From Dyella_A sp051962475 (GTDB taxonomy: Bacteria > Pseudomonadota > Gammaproteobacteria > Xanthomonadales > Rhodanobacteraceae): a DNA stretch of 64,000 nucleotides. The notes under the pieces are model-generated. The model saw nothing but the letters and a program-made list of their open reading frames with translations. It was not told the origin of the DNA and did no database searches. Below, one piece after another: positions 19,936-28,315 of the stretch (within the stretch, counting starts at the first letter, position 1; each line of letters opens with the position of its first letter). A program made the translations under genes and the position numbers. Where the stretch lies: contig NZ_JBQCCF010000047.1 in the NCBI RefSeq assembly GCF_051962475.1, positions 44,784 through 108,783 of the forward strand, written 5' to 3'.

Positions 19936-20610
19936 TTACTCGGACTCGTCGTCCGGCAACGTCTGCATCGCCCCCGGATCCACCGCCAGCTGGCTGGCGG
20001 CGAGCGCCACCTGGGTACGATTGTTGACCCCGAGCTTGCGCATGATCGCGGTCATGTGCGCCTTCACCGTGGCCTCGGAGACGCCCAGGTCCCAGGCGAT
20101 CTGCTTGTTGAGCTGCCCTTCGGCGATCATCGTCAGCACGCGGAACTGCTGCGGCGTGAGCGACGCGACCCGCGCGGCGATATCCGCTTCGTCGTTCTTC
20201 AGTGCGATCTCGCCGCCCACCAACTGGTGCGGCAGCCAGGTGTCGCCCTCGAGCACCGCATGGATCGCCCTGACGATCTCATCGCCCGGCGTGGACTTCG
20301 GGATATAGCCCGACGCGCCGTGCGCCAGCGCGCGCCGCGCCACCTGCGCCTCCTCGTGGCCGGACACCACGATGGTGGGCAGGCCCGGATACTGGCCGCG
20401 GATGTGCGCCAGCGCCGAGTAGCCACGCGCGCCGGGCATGTGCAGATCCAGCAGCAGCAAGTCCGCTTCGGGAAACTGCTCGATCAGAACGAGCAGGGCG
20501 TGCACGCTGTCGGCGCAATGTGTCTGCGCGTCGGGCAGTGCGGTGATCACGGCGCGGCGCAGGGCATCGCGGAACAGTGGATGGTCGTCGGCGATCAGTA
20601 CGTCCGGCAT
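19936..20610 (-). CDS. CrbR-like LuxR/NarL-family response regulator
   Basis: A 224-residue response regulator: receiver with DD at residues 8-9 and phospho-acceptor Asp55 (LLLLDLHMPG), then a LuxR-type helix-turn-helix (about 150-215: LTPQQFRVLTMIAEGQLNKQ, ATVKAHMTAIMRKL). It converges on the CrbS-like kinase with 7 bases between stops and lies downstream of acs in the same direction, which makes it the likely cognate regulator. The start is the ATG at 20610; a longer frame upstream overlaps a REP-like repeat and is not conserved. Confidence 0.9.
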   Translation of the reverse strand: MPDVLIADDHPLFRDALRRAVITALPDAQTHCADSVHALLVLIEQFPEADLLLLDLHMPGARGYSALAHIRGQYPGLPTIVVSGHEEAQVARRALAHGASGYIPKSTPGDEIVRAIHAVLEGDTWLPHQLVGGEIALKNDEADIAARVASLTPQQFRVLTMIAEGQLNKQIAWDLGVSEATVKAHMTAIMRKLGVNNRTQVALAASQLAVDPGAMQTLPDDESE

Positions 20611-20624
20611 GGGATCTCGGTGAT

Positions 20625-20699
20625 GTAGGAACGCACCGTGTGCGCGAAAGCTGTTTGTCCTGCTTGCCACGAGAGATCGCGCACAGGTTGCGCTCCTAC
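20625..20699. repeat. REP-like inverted pair (REPIN) between acs and crbR
   Basis: Two inverted copies of a sequence of the form TAGGAnCGCAnCnTGTGCG: 20625-20647 on the plus strand and 20677-20699 on the minus strand. They match in most positions. A TAGGAGCG-type head followed by an imperfect hairpin is typical of the REP elements scattered between genes in pseudomonads and xanthomonads. The pair fills most of the 94-base gap and could stabilise acs mRNA ends or separate acs and crbR transcripts. Confidence 0.72.
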
Positions 20700-20704
20700 C
20701 TGGG

Positions 20705-22645
20705 TCATTTGATCAGGCGCTCATCGACCAGGTTTTTCACCACGCCCGGATCGGCCAGCGTGGAGATGTCGCCGAGCTGGTCGGGTGCGTTCTCGCCGAT
20801 CTTGCGCAGGATGCGGCGCATGATCTTGCCCGAGCGGGTCTTCGGCAGGCCCGGTGCCCACTGCAGGTAATCGGGCGTGGCAATCGGGCCGATCTCCTTG
20901 CGCACCCACGCCACCAGCTCCTTGCGCAGCTCGTCCGTGCCGGTCTCGCCCGCCACCAGGGTGACGTAGGCATAGATGCCCTGGCCCTTGATCTCGTGCG
21001 GGCAGCCAACCACGGCCGCCTCAGCCACCTTGGGGTGCGATACCAGCGCGCTCTCCACCTCGGCGGTGCCGATGCGGTGGCCGGAGACGTTGATCACGTC
21101 GTCGACGCGGCCGGTGATCCAGTAGTAGCCGTCCTCGTCGCGGCGCACGCCGTCGCCGGTGAAGTAATTGCCCGGATACGCGCTGAAATAGGTTTCGATG
21201 AAGCGCTGGTGGTCGCCGTACACCGTGCGCATTTGTCCCGGCCAGGAGTCGGTGATCAGCAGGTTGCCTTCGCAGGCGCCTTGCTGCACCTCGCCGTTGG
21301 CGTCGACGATGGCCGGCTTCACGCCGAAGAAGGGCAGGGTGGCCGAGCCAGGCTTGGCGTCGATGGCGCCGGGCAGCGGTGTGATCAAAATGCCGCCGGT
21401 TTCGGTCTGCCACCAGGTGTCGACGATCGGGCAGCGCTCGTCGCCGACCACGCGGTAATACCACTCCCAGGCTTCCGGATTGATCGGCTCGCCGACCGAA
21501 CCGAGCACGCGCAGCGACGCGCGCGAGCAGGCTTTCACCGGTCCTTCGCCCTCGCGCATCAGCGCGCGGATAGCGGTGGGCGCGGTGTAGAACAGGCTCA
21601 CCTTGTGCTTGTCGATCACCTGCCAGAAACGCCGGAAGTCCGGATAGTTCGGTACGCCGTCGAACATCACCGTGGTGGCGCCGTTGGCGAGCGGCCCGTA
21701 CACCACGTAGCTGTGGCCGGTGACCCAGCCCACGTCGGCGGTGCACCAGTACACGTCGTCCTCGCGCAGGTCGAACACCAGCTCGTGGGTGTAGCTGGCG
21801 TACACCAGGTAGCCGCCAGAGGTGTGCAGCACGCCCTTCGGTTTGCCGGTGGAGCCGGAGGTGTAGAGGATGAACAACGGGTGCTCGGCTTCCAGCGGCT
21901 CGGCTGCGCAGTCGGCGCTCTGGCCGTCCATCAGCACGTGCCAGTAACGGTCGCGCGGCGACTGCATCGGCACCGCTGCGCCGGTGCGGCGTACCACCAC
22001 CACGGTTTCCACGCTGTTGGTGCCGGGCCGCTCCAGCGAAGCGTCGACGTTCGCCTTCAGCGGGATCTTCTTGCCGCCGCGCGTGCCCTCGTCGGCGGTC
22101 ACCACTACCTTGCATTGCGAGTCGGCGATGCGGCCGGCCAGCGAATCGGGTGAGAAGCCACCGAACACCACCGAGTGCACCGCGCCGATGCGCGCGCAGG
22201 CCAGCATCGCCACCGCCGCCTCGGGAATCATCGGCAGGTAGATCGCCACCCGGTCGCCCTTGGCCACGCCCAGGTGCTTGAGCGTGTTGGCGAACTTGCA
22301 TACCTCGGCATGCAGTTCGCGGTAACTGATGTGTCGCGACTCGTTCGGATCGTCGCCTTCGAAGATGATCGCGGTCTTGTCCCCGCGCTCGGCCAAGTGG
22401 CGGTCCAGGCAGTTGGCCGACACGTTGAGCTGCCCGTCCTCGTACCAGCGAATATGCAGATTGGTAGGGTCGAACGAAGTGTTCTTGATCTTGGTCGGCG
22501 CCTTCATCCAATCCAGGCGCTGGCCGATGCCGCCCCAGAACGCCGCCGGATCGGCCACCGATGCGGCGTACAGCCGCTGGTAATCCGCGTGCTTCACGCG
22601 GGCGCGGGCGGCGAATTCGGGCGTGACCGGATAAAGCTTGGACAT
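20705..22645 (-). CDS. acs: Acetyl-coenzyme A synthetase
   Basis: Activates acetate to acetyl-CoA via acetyl-AMP, the high-affinity route for acetate scavenging. The 646 residues are near the E. coli length. Features are the N-terminal YPVTPEFAARA region, the AMP-binding loop YTSGSTGKPKG, the motif DTWWQTETGG, and the C-terminal TRSGKIMRRILRK, whose Lys is the usual acetylation-controlled catalytic residue. The start is the ATG at 22645. It sits between the CrbSR-like pair and an MHS transporter, consistent with a CrbR-controlled acetate module. Confidence 0.97.
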   Translation of the reverse strand: MSKLYPVTPEFAARARVKHADYQRLYAASVADPAAFWGGIGQRLDWMKAPTKIKNTSFDPTNLHIRWYEDGQLNVSANCLDRHLAERGDKTAIIFEGDDPNESRHISYRELHAEVCKFANTLKHLGVAKGDRVAIYLPMIPEAAVAMLACARIGAVHSVVFGGFSPDSLAGRIADSQCKVVVTADEGTRGGKKIPLKANVDASLERPGTNSVETVVVVRRTGAAVPMQSPRDRYWHVLMDGQSADCAAEPLEAEHPLFILYTSGSTGKPKGVLHTSGGYLVYASYTHELVFDLREDDVYWCTADVGWVTGHSYVVYGPLANGATTVMFDGVPNYPDFRRFWQVIDKHKVSLFYTAPTAIRALMREGEGPVKACSRASLRVLGSVGEPINPEAWEWYYRVVGDERCPIVDTWWQTETGGILITPLPGAIDAKPGSATLPFFGVKPAIVDANGEVQQGACEGNLLITDSWPGQMRTVYGDHQRFIETYFSAYPGNYFTGDGVRRDEDGYYWITGRVDDVINVSGHRIGTAEVESALVSHPKVAEAAVVGCPHEIKGQGIYAYVTLVAGETGTDELRKELVAWVRKEIGPIATPDYLQWAPGLPKTRSGKIMRRILRKIGENAPDQLGDISTLADPGVVKNLVDERLIK

Positions 22646-23030
22646 GGCAGGGCTCCTCGGGGTCTCGGCGGCGCGTTCGGCGCGACAGCCATCTACGGCG
22701 TTCGAGTGTAGCTGTGCCGGTGTAAGTGCATCGCGAGCGCCACGCTTCGACTTTGGTCGATTCTCGACCAAAGCCGTATAGCTGCGCGCGGCGCAACATC
22801 ACCATGCTCCGAGCGTCATCGTGCCGCGCTCGCGCATGCACCGGACGCTGGTGGGCGATTGCACATGCCCAAGGTCTGGTCGGGCTGATCGATGAGGGCG
22901 CCGGCGCGGCGGGGCAGATTGGCGACGCGGGTTCGACAGGCCGGGGGGCGGCCTGTCCGAGTGACCGCCGCGGCATCGCGGCACCACTTCCGCCGGGTGC
23001 GGAATGGTTCAACCTTGAGGGGAGTAGAGC
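22646..23030. other. Divergent acs / MHS-transporter intergenic region (385 bases)
   Basis: Non-coding region holding the promoters of two divergent genes. The clearest element is a tandem dyad at 22748-22776, listed separately. I saw no convincing sigma-54 -24/-12 pair, no RNA gene and no open frame with recognisable content. Confidence 0.7.
22748..22776. promoter_or_regulatory. Candidate CrbR operator: tandem CGACCAAAGTCG dyads
   Basis: CGACTTTGGTCG (22748-22759) and CGACCAAAGCCG (22765-22776) are inverted copies of one 12-base dyad. Together they form a 10-3-10 inverted repeat, CTTTGGTCGA/TCGACCAAAG, at 22751-22773. The only other copy I saw in the window is upstream of the porin gene at 24791-24802. 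Position and sharing suggest a common regulator; assignment to CrbR is inference. Confidence 0.6.
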
Positions 23031-24686
23031 ATGGCCACCAGCGGCATCGATGCGAACAGCGCACTCGACGTCAGCCACAAGCGGGTGATTTTCGCATCCA
23101 GCCTGGGCACCGTCTTCGAGTGGTACGACTTCTATCTGTACGGCTCGCTCGCCGTGATCATCGGCAAGCAGTTCTTCTCCGGCCTCAACGAGGCCAGCCA
23201 GCTGGTGTTCGCGCTGCTGGCCTTCGCCGCCGGCTTCGCGGTGCGCCCGTTCGGCGCCATCGTGTTCGGCCGCATCGGCGACCTGGTCGGGCGCAAGTAC
23301 ACCTTCCTCGTCACCATCCTGATCATGGGCCTCTCGACCTTCCTGGTCGGCGTGCTACCCGGCTACGAGCAGATCGGCGTCGCCGCCCCGGTGATCCTGA
23401 TTGCACTACGCCTGCTGCAGGGTCTGGCGCTCGGCGGCGAGTACGGCGGTGCGGCCACCTACGTGGCCGAGCATGCGCCGCACGGCAAGCGCGGCTTCTA
23501 TACCAGCTTCATCCAGATCACCGCGACGTTCGGCCTGTTCCTGTCGCTGCTGATCATCCTGGGCTGCAAGGTGATGCTCGGTCCGAAGTTCGACGCCTGG
23601 GGCTGGCGCATCCCATTCCTGCTTTCCGCACTGCTGCTGGCTGTGTCGGTGTACATCCGCCTGCAGCTGGCCGAGTCGCCAGTGTTCCGGCAGATGAAGG
23701 AGGAGGGCAAGCACTCCACCGCGCCGCTGACCGAGTCGTTCGCGCGCTGGGGTAACCTGAAGATCGTGATCCTGGCCCTGCTCGGCGCCACCGCCGGCCA
23801 GGCGGTGGTGTGGTACTGCGGCCAGTTCTACGCAATGTACTTCCTAGGTTCCACGCTGAAGATCGACGCCACCACCACGCAGCTGCTGATTGCCGGCGCG
23901 CTGCTGCTGGGCACGCCGTTCTTCGTGGTGTTCGGCGCGCTGTCGGACAAGATCGGACGCAAGCCGATCGTGCTGGCTGGTTGTCTGCTGGCGGCGCTCA
24001 CCTATTTCCCGATCTTCAAGGCGCTCACCCACTACGGCAATCCGGCGATCGAGGCGGCCAGTGTGTCCGCGCCGATCCGCGTCACCGCCGATCCGAAAGA
24101 CTGCAACCTGCAGGTCGACCTGATCGGTAAGAAGGTGTTCACCAGCTCCTGCGACGTGGCCAAGAGTTTCCTGGCCAAGCGTGGCGTGCCGTACGAGAAC
24201 ATTGCCGCGGCACCGGGCACGGTGGCGGTGGTGTCGGTGGGCGGCAAGGACTTCACCTCGTTCGACGGCAGCACGCTCGCCAAGGCGGACTTCGCCGCGC
24301 AGAGCAAGGCGTTCGCCGATACCGTGGGCGCCGCGGTCAACGCCGCCGGCTATCCGGCCAAGGCGGACCCGGCCACTATCAACAAGCCGATGGTGCTGCT
24401 GCTGCTGTGGCTGCTGGTGATCTACGTGACCATGGTCTACGGCCCGATCGCAGCGTGGCTGGTGGAGATGTTCCCCACCCGCATCCGCTACACCTCGATG
24501 AGCCTGCCGTACCACATCGGCAACGGTTGGTTCGGCGGCTTCCTGCCCTCGGTGTCGTTCGGCATCGTCGCAGCGACGGGCGATTTCTACGCGGGCCTCT
24601 GGTACCCGATCGTGATCGCCGCGATGACGGTGGTGATCGGCGCGCTGTTCGTACGAGAAACCAAGGACGTGGATATCCACGCCTGA
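23031..24686 (+). CDS. MHS-family major facilitator transporter (likely carboxylate/proton symporter)
   Basis: A 551-residue, 12-helix transporter of the metabolite:H+ symporter type. The N-terminus has the family's TVFEWYDFYLYG and the loop motif GRIGDLVGRKYTF, and GGEYGGAATYVAEHAP follows in helix 5. Unusually long: residues about 344-450 are a soluble insertion with Cys in KDCNLQ and SSCDVA, before the last helices resume at LLLLWLLVIYVTMVYGPIAA. It diverges from acs and shares its putative operator, so a short-chain carboxylate such as acetate is a plausible substrate. The ATG has a strong GAGGGGAG ribosome-binding site. Confidence 0.88.
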   Translation: MATSGIDANSALDVSHKRVIFASSLGTVFEWYDFYLYGSLAVIIGKQFFSGLNEASQLVFALLAFAAGFAVRPFGAIVFGRIGDLVGRKYTFLVTILIMGLSTFLVGVLPGYEQIGVAAPVILIALRLLQGLALGGEYGGAATYVAEHAPHGKRGFYTSFIQITATFGLFLSLLIILGCKVMLGPKFDAWGWRIPFLLSALLLAVSVYIRLQLAESPVFRQMKEEGKHSTAPLTESFARWGNLKIVILALLGATAGQAVVWYCGQFYAMYFLGSTLKIDATTTQLLIAGALLLGTPFFVVFGALSDKIGRKPIVLAGCLLAALTYFPIFKALTHYGNPAIEAASVSAPIRVTADPKDCNLQVDLIGKKVFTSSCDVAKSFLAKRGVPYENIAAAPGTVAVVSVGGKDFTSFDGSTLAKADFAAQSKAFADTVGAAVNAAGYPAKADPATINKPMVLLLLWLLVIYVTMVYGPIAAWLVEMFPTRIRYTSMSLPYHIGNGWFGGFLPSVSFGIVAATGDFYAGLWYPIVIAAMTVVIGALFVRETKDVDIHA

Positions 24687-24790
24687 CGTCAAGCTCGCGC
24701 GCGTCGCTGGCGGCGCGTGCGAGCTCCAGGCATCACATCGAACCATCCCGCGCCGGGTATCGCCACATGTCAGCGGTACCGGCCCGAGGA

Positions 24791-24802
24791 CGACCAAAGT
24801 CG
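24791..24802. promoter_or_regulatory. Single CGACCAAAGTCG dyad upstream of the porin gene
   Basis: An exact 12-base dyad (CGAC-CAAA-GTCG) 138 bases before the porin start. It is identical to the element upstream of acs, and the agreement continues into the following GTA. It may place the porin under the same control as acs and the transporter. Confidence 0.5.
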
Positions 24803-24940
24803 TAGGGGCGACGCGGAGAAATCGCTATCTGCCCCTGTTAACGGTCCTGTAATCTTTTTGCCATGTCCGGGCGGCGGTTCCGGGGTTGCCGCAGACGCTG
24901 CGGCCTCGCTGTCGACGGTCTTCCAATCGGGGAGTGAGCC

Positions 24941-26347
24941 ATGAAACGAAACCCTATGTTTTTCGCCGTGGCGGCAGCGCTGGGTCTGGCCGTCGCCAGC
25001 CCGTCGTTCGCGGCCACCAAGCAGACCGACGTCAAGGCACTGCAGGCATTGATCCAGAAACAGCAGGATCAACTCGACCAGCAGCAGAAAGAACTGCAGG
25101 CCCTGCGTGAGAGCCTGCAGCAGATCGCCGGCAACCAGCAGGCGCAGCAGCAGCAGATCGAGAAGGTCGCGGCCGCGCCAGCGCCGGCACCGGTGGCCAA
25201 GCCGGTGTTCAGCAGCGCGCCGGGCGTGTCGGTGGCCCTGCACGGCTTCGTCAATGCCACCGCGTTCTCGCAGGACAAGGCGTTTACCTTCGGCAATGGC
25301 CAGAACGCCGAATTCCCCAACGTAGGCACGCATGGCCGCAATACCGGCGTGGACATTCGCAACACCCGTTTCTGGCTCGATTTCGCCGGCGCCAAGTTCA
25401 ATGAGAACTGGAGCGGCGGCGGGCGCATCGAGATGGACTTCTTCGGCGGCTTCAACGGCACCGGTGCGTACTCGGTGTCACAGCCGACGCCGCGCCTGCG
25501 TCAGGCCTACATGGACCTGACCAACGCCTCCACCGGCAGCACGGTGCGCATCGGCCAGCAGTGGGATCTGCTGTTCCCCCTGGACAACGTGCCGGCCTCG
25601 GTCACCCATGTCGCGTTCCCGCTCGGCTATGGCACCGGCATGATCGGCTGGCGCTTCCCCGGCGTGGTGTGGATGCAGGATCTCAACCACGGTTCGGACG
25701 GCCCGAAGTGGCGGCTTGATCTGGGTGGATTCAACGGCAACTGGAGTGGCCCGGGCGACAACATCAACTACCTGACCGCCGGCAACGCCGGGTTCCGTCC
25801 ACAGCTGCAGGCCCGCCTGCACGTGCAGGACAAGGACTGGCTGGCCTATTTCGTGGCGCACTACGCACAGATCGACCTGCGCGGCGTCGACGGCACGGGC
25901 GCTACCCCGATCGCCAAGACCATCGACAGCGAGGGCTTCGAGGTGGGCGGCAACTGGCATCCGGGCAACTGGATGTTCAAGGGCAACATCTACAGCGGCA
26001 AGGGCCTGGGCCAGGTGTTCGGCGGGCTGATCCAGTTCGGCGACATCCAGGAAACAGGCGGCTACCTGCAGGCGGGCTACAAGTTCACCCCGAACTGGAG
26101 CGCCAACCTGTTCTACGCCTCCAGCAAGCCCAAGCGCAGCGACGTGGTCGAGTGGCTGGGCAGCGGCTCGGTGGGGCGCCTGAAGAACAACCAGGCGGCG
26201 GTCAACCTGATCTACACCTCCGGCGCCTACGAGCTCGGTGCGGAGTACCTGTACTCCAAGCTCGACACCACCACGCTGGCGGCGCCCGATACCACCAAGA
26301 CCACCAAGGGCAGCCAAGTGTCGCTCAGCGCCAAGTACAACTTCTGA
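24941..26347 (+). CDS. DcaP-like trimeric outer-membrane porin
   Basis: A 468-residue outer-membrane protein. It has a signal peptide (residues 1-24, cut after SFA), then a Gln-rich coiled coil (about 28-70: IQKQQDQLDQQQKEL), an Ala/Pro linker, and a beta-barrel with alternating aromatic strands ending in SLSAKYNF with the terminal Phe required by BAM. The N-terminal coiled coil plus barrel matches the DcaP family of anion/dicarboxylate porins. It lies downstream of the MHS transporter, so it may bring carboxylates across the outer membrane. Confidence 0.88.
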   Translation: MKRNPMFFAVAAALGLAVASPSFAATKQTDVKALQALIQKQQDQLDQQQKELQALRESLQQIAGNQQAQQQQIEKVAAAPAPAPVAKPVFSSAPGVSVALHGFVNATAFSQDKAFTFGNGQNAEFPNVGTHGRNTGVDIRNTRFWLDFAGAKFNENWSGGGRIEMDFFGGFNGTGAYSVSQPTPRLRQAYMDLTNASTGSTVRIGQQWDLLFPLDNVPASVTHVAFPLGYGTGMIGWRFPGVVWMQDLNHGSDGPKWRLDLGGFNGNWSGPGDNINYLTAGNAGFRPQLQARLHVQDKDWLAYFVAHYAQIDLRGVDGTGATPIAKTIDSEGFEVGGNWHPGNWMFKGNIYSGKGLGQVFGGLIQFGDIQETGGYLQAGYKFTPNWSANLFYASSKPKRSDVVEWLGSGSVGRLKNNQAAVNLIYTSGAYELGAEYLYSKLDTTTLAAPDTTKTTKGSQVSLSAKYNF

Positions 26348-26400
26348 CGACTACCGCGAGCGGTCGCTCCATGCTGCCGCTCGTTGTCCCAAACAAACAG

Positions 26401-26428
26401 AAAACCACGCCGCGAGGCGTGGTTTTTC
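26401..26428 (+). terminator. Rho-independent terminator after the porin gene
   Basis: AAACCACGCC-GCGA-GGCGTGGTTT at 26402-26425 forms a 10-bp stem with a GNRA loop followed by more T residues. The A-run on the other side lets it serve the convergent small gene too. Confidence 0.92.
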
Positions 26429-26453
26429 TTTGCGCGGCGTGAGTGCAGCGCGC

Positions 26454-26678
26454 TCAGCGATCCAGCGGTGGCTTGCCTTCCCGCAGGCGCTGCAGCTCGT
26501 AGGCCGACAGCGATTCGGTACGCGCGCTGGAGGCGATGCGCGCCTGCGCGAAGGCCAGACCGGTTGCCAGCAGGCCGACCAGCCCGATCAGCAGCCACAG
26601 GCCCATCGCGCCCCCGCTGTGGCGCGTGAAGCACAGCACGAAGGCCAGCGCGGTTCCGGTCAGCAGCAGCCAGCGCAT
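26454..26678 (-). CDS. Small two-helix inner-membrane protein of unknown function
   Basis: A 74-residue protein with two predicted membrane helices (about 3-17 and 25-45) and a charged cytoplasmic tail (LSAYELQRLREGKPPLDR). I do not recognise a named family. It converges on the porin gene across the terminator. Confidence 0.65.
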   Translation of the reverse strand: MRWLLLTGTALAFVLCFTRHSGGAMGLWLLIGLVGLLATGLAFAQARIASSARTESLSAYELQRLREGKPPLDR

Positions 26679-26802
26679 AGGTATCCCGCCAGTGGATTCA
26701 CCGCCCCAAGCGGCGGCTGCCGGATCATAAACTGCTGCCGCGACGCGATGAATGCGTCGGCCGTGACGGCGGTCATGCGCGCGGCATGTCGCGTCCGCTG
26801 AG

Positions 26803-27924
26803 ATGCCGGCCCGCTACGCTGCCGCGATGCCGCAGCCATCCGATCCCCTAGCTCCCCGCGCCTTCAAAGGTCGCGGTGCCGCGTCCAATCCGCAAGGGCG
26901 CTTCGAGTCGATCCGCCACCACGCCGAAGACGACGGCTGGCAGAGCGCCCTGCTCGACGAGGAGGCGCCGCGTCCGCGCACCGAGGTCACGGAGGAGCGC
27001 GCGCGCAGCGTCATCACCCGCAACGACTCGCCCGACATCCACTTCACCCAGGCGATGAATCCTTACCGTGGGTGCGAGCATGGGTGCATTTACTGCTTTG
27101 CGCGGCCCTCGCACAGCTACCTCAACCTTTCGCCGGGGCTGGATTTCGAGACGAAGCTGCGTGCCAAGAGCAACCTCGCCGAGGTGTTGCGGCACGAGCT
27201 GTCCAGGCCCGGCTACCGGGTGGAGCCGATCAACATCGGCAGCAACACCGACCCCTACCAACCGATCGAGAAGCGCTGGCGCCTGACCCGCGCCGCGCTG
27301 GAGCTGCTGGCCGATTGCGGCCACCCGTGCACGATCGTCACCAAGAACGCGCTGGTGGAGCGCGACCTGGATCTGCTCACGCCGATGGCGAAAGTCGGGC
27401 TGGTGCAGGTGTTCGTCTCGGTCAATTCGCTCGACAACCACCTGGCCGCGAAGCTGGAACCGCGCGCCAGCGCCCCGCACCGGCGCATCCAGGCGATCCG
27501 CGCGCTGGCCGACGCCGGCGTGCCGGTGGGCGTGCTGGTGGCGCCGATCATCCCTGCGCTCAACGACCGCGACATGGAAGCGGTGCTCGAACAGGCCGCT
27601 GACGCGGGCGCGCGTTGCGCCGGCTATACCGTGGTGCGCCTCCCGCACGAGCTCAAGGCGCTGGTCCGCGAATGGCTGGCGTTGCATGCGCCCGACCGCG
27701 CCGCCCACGTGATGAGCCTGATCCAGCAGATGAACGGCGGCCGGGACTACGACAGCGACTTCCGCACGCGCATGCGCGGGCAGGGCGTATTCGCCGACCT
27801 GCTCAAGCGCCGCTTCGAGATCGCCTGCCGCAAACACGGCTTCGGCCGCGCCCGTGAGCTGCAGCTGGACACCACCCGCTTCGTGCCGCCACGCAAACCG
27901 TCGCCGCAGGGTCAGCTGTTCTAG
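26803..27924 (+). CDS. PA0069-type radical SAM protein
   Basis: A 373-residue radical S-adenosylmethionine protein related to spore photoproduct lyase. The cluster-binding motif CEHGCIYC follows MNPYRG, and the N-terminus has the subgroup's KGRGAASNPQGRFE. NIGSNTDPYQPIEKRW and IVTKNALVERD are further conserved strands of the barrel. Substrate unknown. The start is uncertain: ATG at 26803 or 26827 both lack a clear ribosome-binding site, and 26827 lies closer to the conserved region. Confidence 0.9.
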   Translation: MPARYAAAMPQPSDPLAPRAFKGRGAASNPQGRFESIRHHAEDDGWQSALLDEEAPRPRTEVTEERARSVITRNDSPDIHFTQAMNPYRGCEHGCIYCFARPSHSYLNLSPGLDFETKLRAKSNLAEVLRHELSRPGYRVEPINIGSNTDPYQPIEKRWRLTRAALELLADCGHPCTIVTKNALVERDLDLLTPMAKVGLVQVFVSVNSLDNHLAAKLEPRASAPHRRIQAIRALADAGVPVGVLVAPIIPALNDRDMEAVLEQAADAGARCAGYTVVRLPHELKALVREWLALHAPDRAAHVMSLIQQMNGGRDYDSDFRTRMRGQGVFADLLKRRFEIACRKHGFGRARELQLDTTRFVPPRKPSPQGQLF

Positions 27925-28069
27925 GCGCAAGCCCGTCCTGGGTGGCGCCGACGCGTTTGCTGAACCGTGCCCGCGGTGTTTCACATCCTCCTGACCGCGC
28001 CACCGCTTTGCTTCGCGATCGATGCGCGGCGGTGCGCTGCGTCTGACCTTAGGTTATGCGGAGGTGCCC

Positions 28070-28249
28070 ATGTCTTCGTTTGCGATCTATCTGATTGGCA
28101 TGCTGCTGGTGATCGGCGGTCTGGCGTATGTCGCGTGGATGCTGCATACACCCACCCACTGGCTGATCGCCGGCGTGGTGGTGATGTTGGGCCTGGGTGT
28201 CCTGGGCGCGGTGAAGAGTACGCGCCGGCGGGATCCGCCCGGGCCCTGA
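28070..28249 (+). CDS. Small membrane protein of unknown function
   Basis: 59 residues with two hydrophobic helices (about 4-24 and 31-48) and a basic/Pro-rich tail (STRRRDPPGP). A good GCGGAGGTG ribosome-binding site precedes the ATG, which supports translation. No family recognised. It converges on the S9 peptidase across a perfect palindrome. Confidence 0.65.
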   Translation: MSSFAIYLIGMLLVIGGLAYVAWMLHTPTHWLIAGVVVMLGLGVLGAVKSTRRRDPPGP

Positions 28250-28264
28250 GATCGGTGTGCCCGG

Positions 28265-28296
28265 CAACAGGGCGGGTCGTACGACCCGCCCTGTTG
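28265..28296. terminator. Perfect 32-base palindrome between convergent genes
   Basis: Two uninterrupted 16-base arms (28265-28280 and 28281-28296) are exact inverted repeats centred on GTAC. In RNA they would form a strong hairpin for both strands. There is no clear T-tract, so it may be a bidirectional transcription/processing barrier rather than a classic intrinsic terminator. Confidence 0.55.
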
Positions 28297-28315
28297 GTGC
28301 GGGAGAAGTGGCGGA

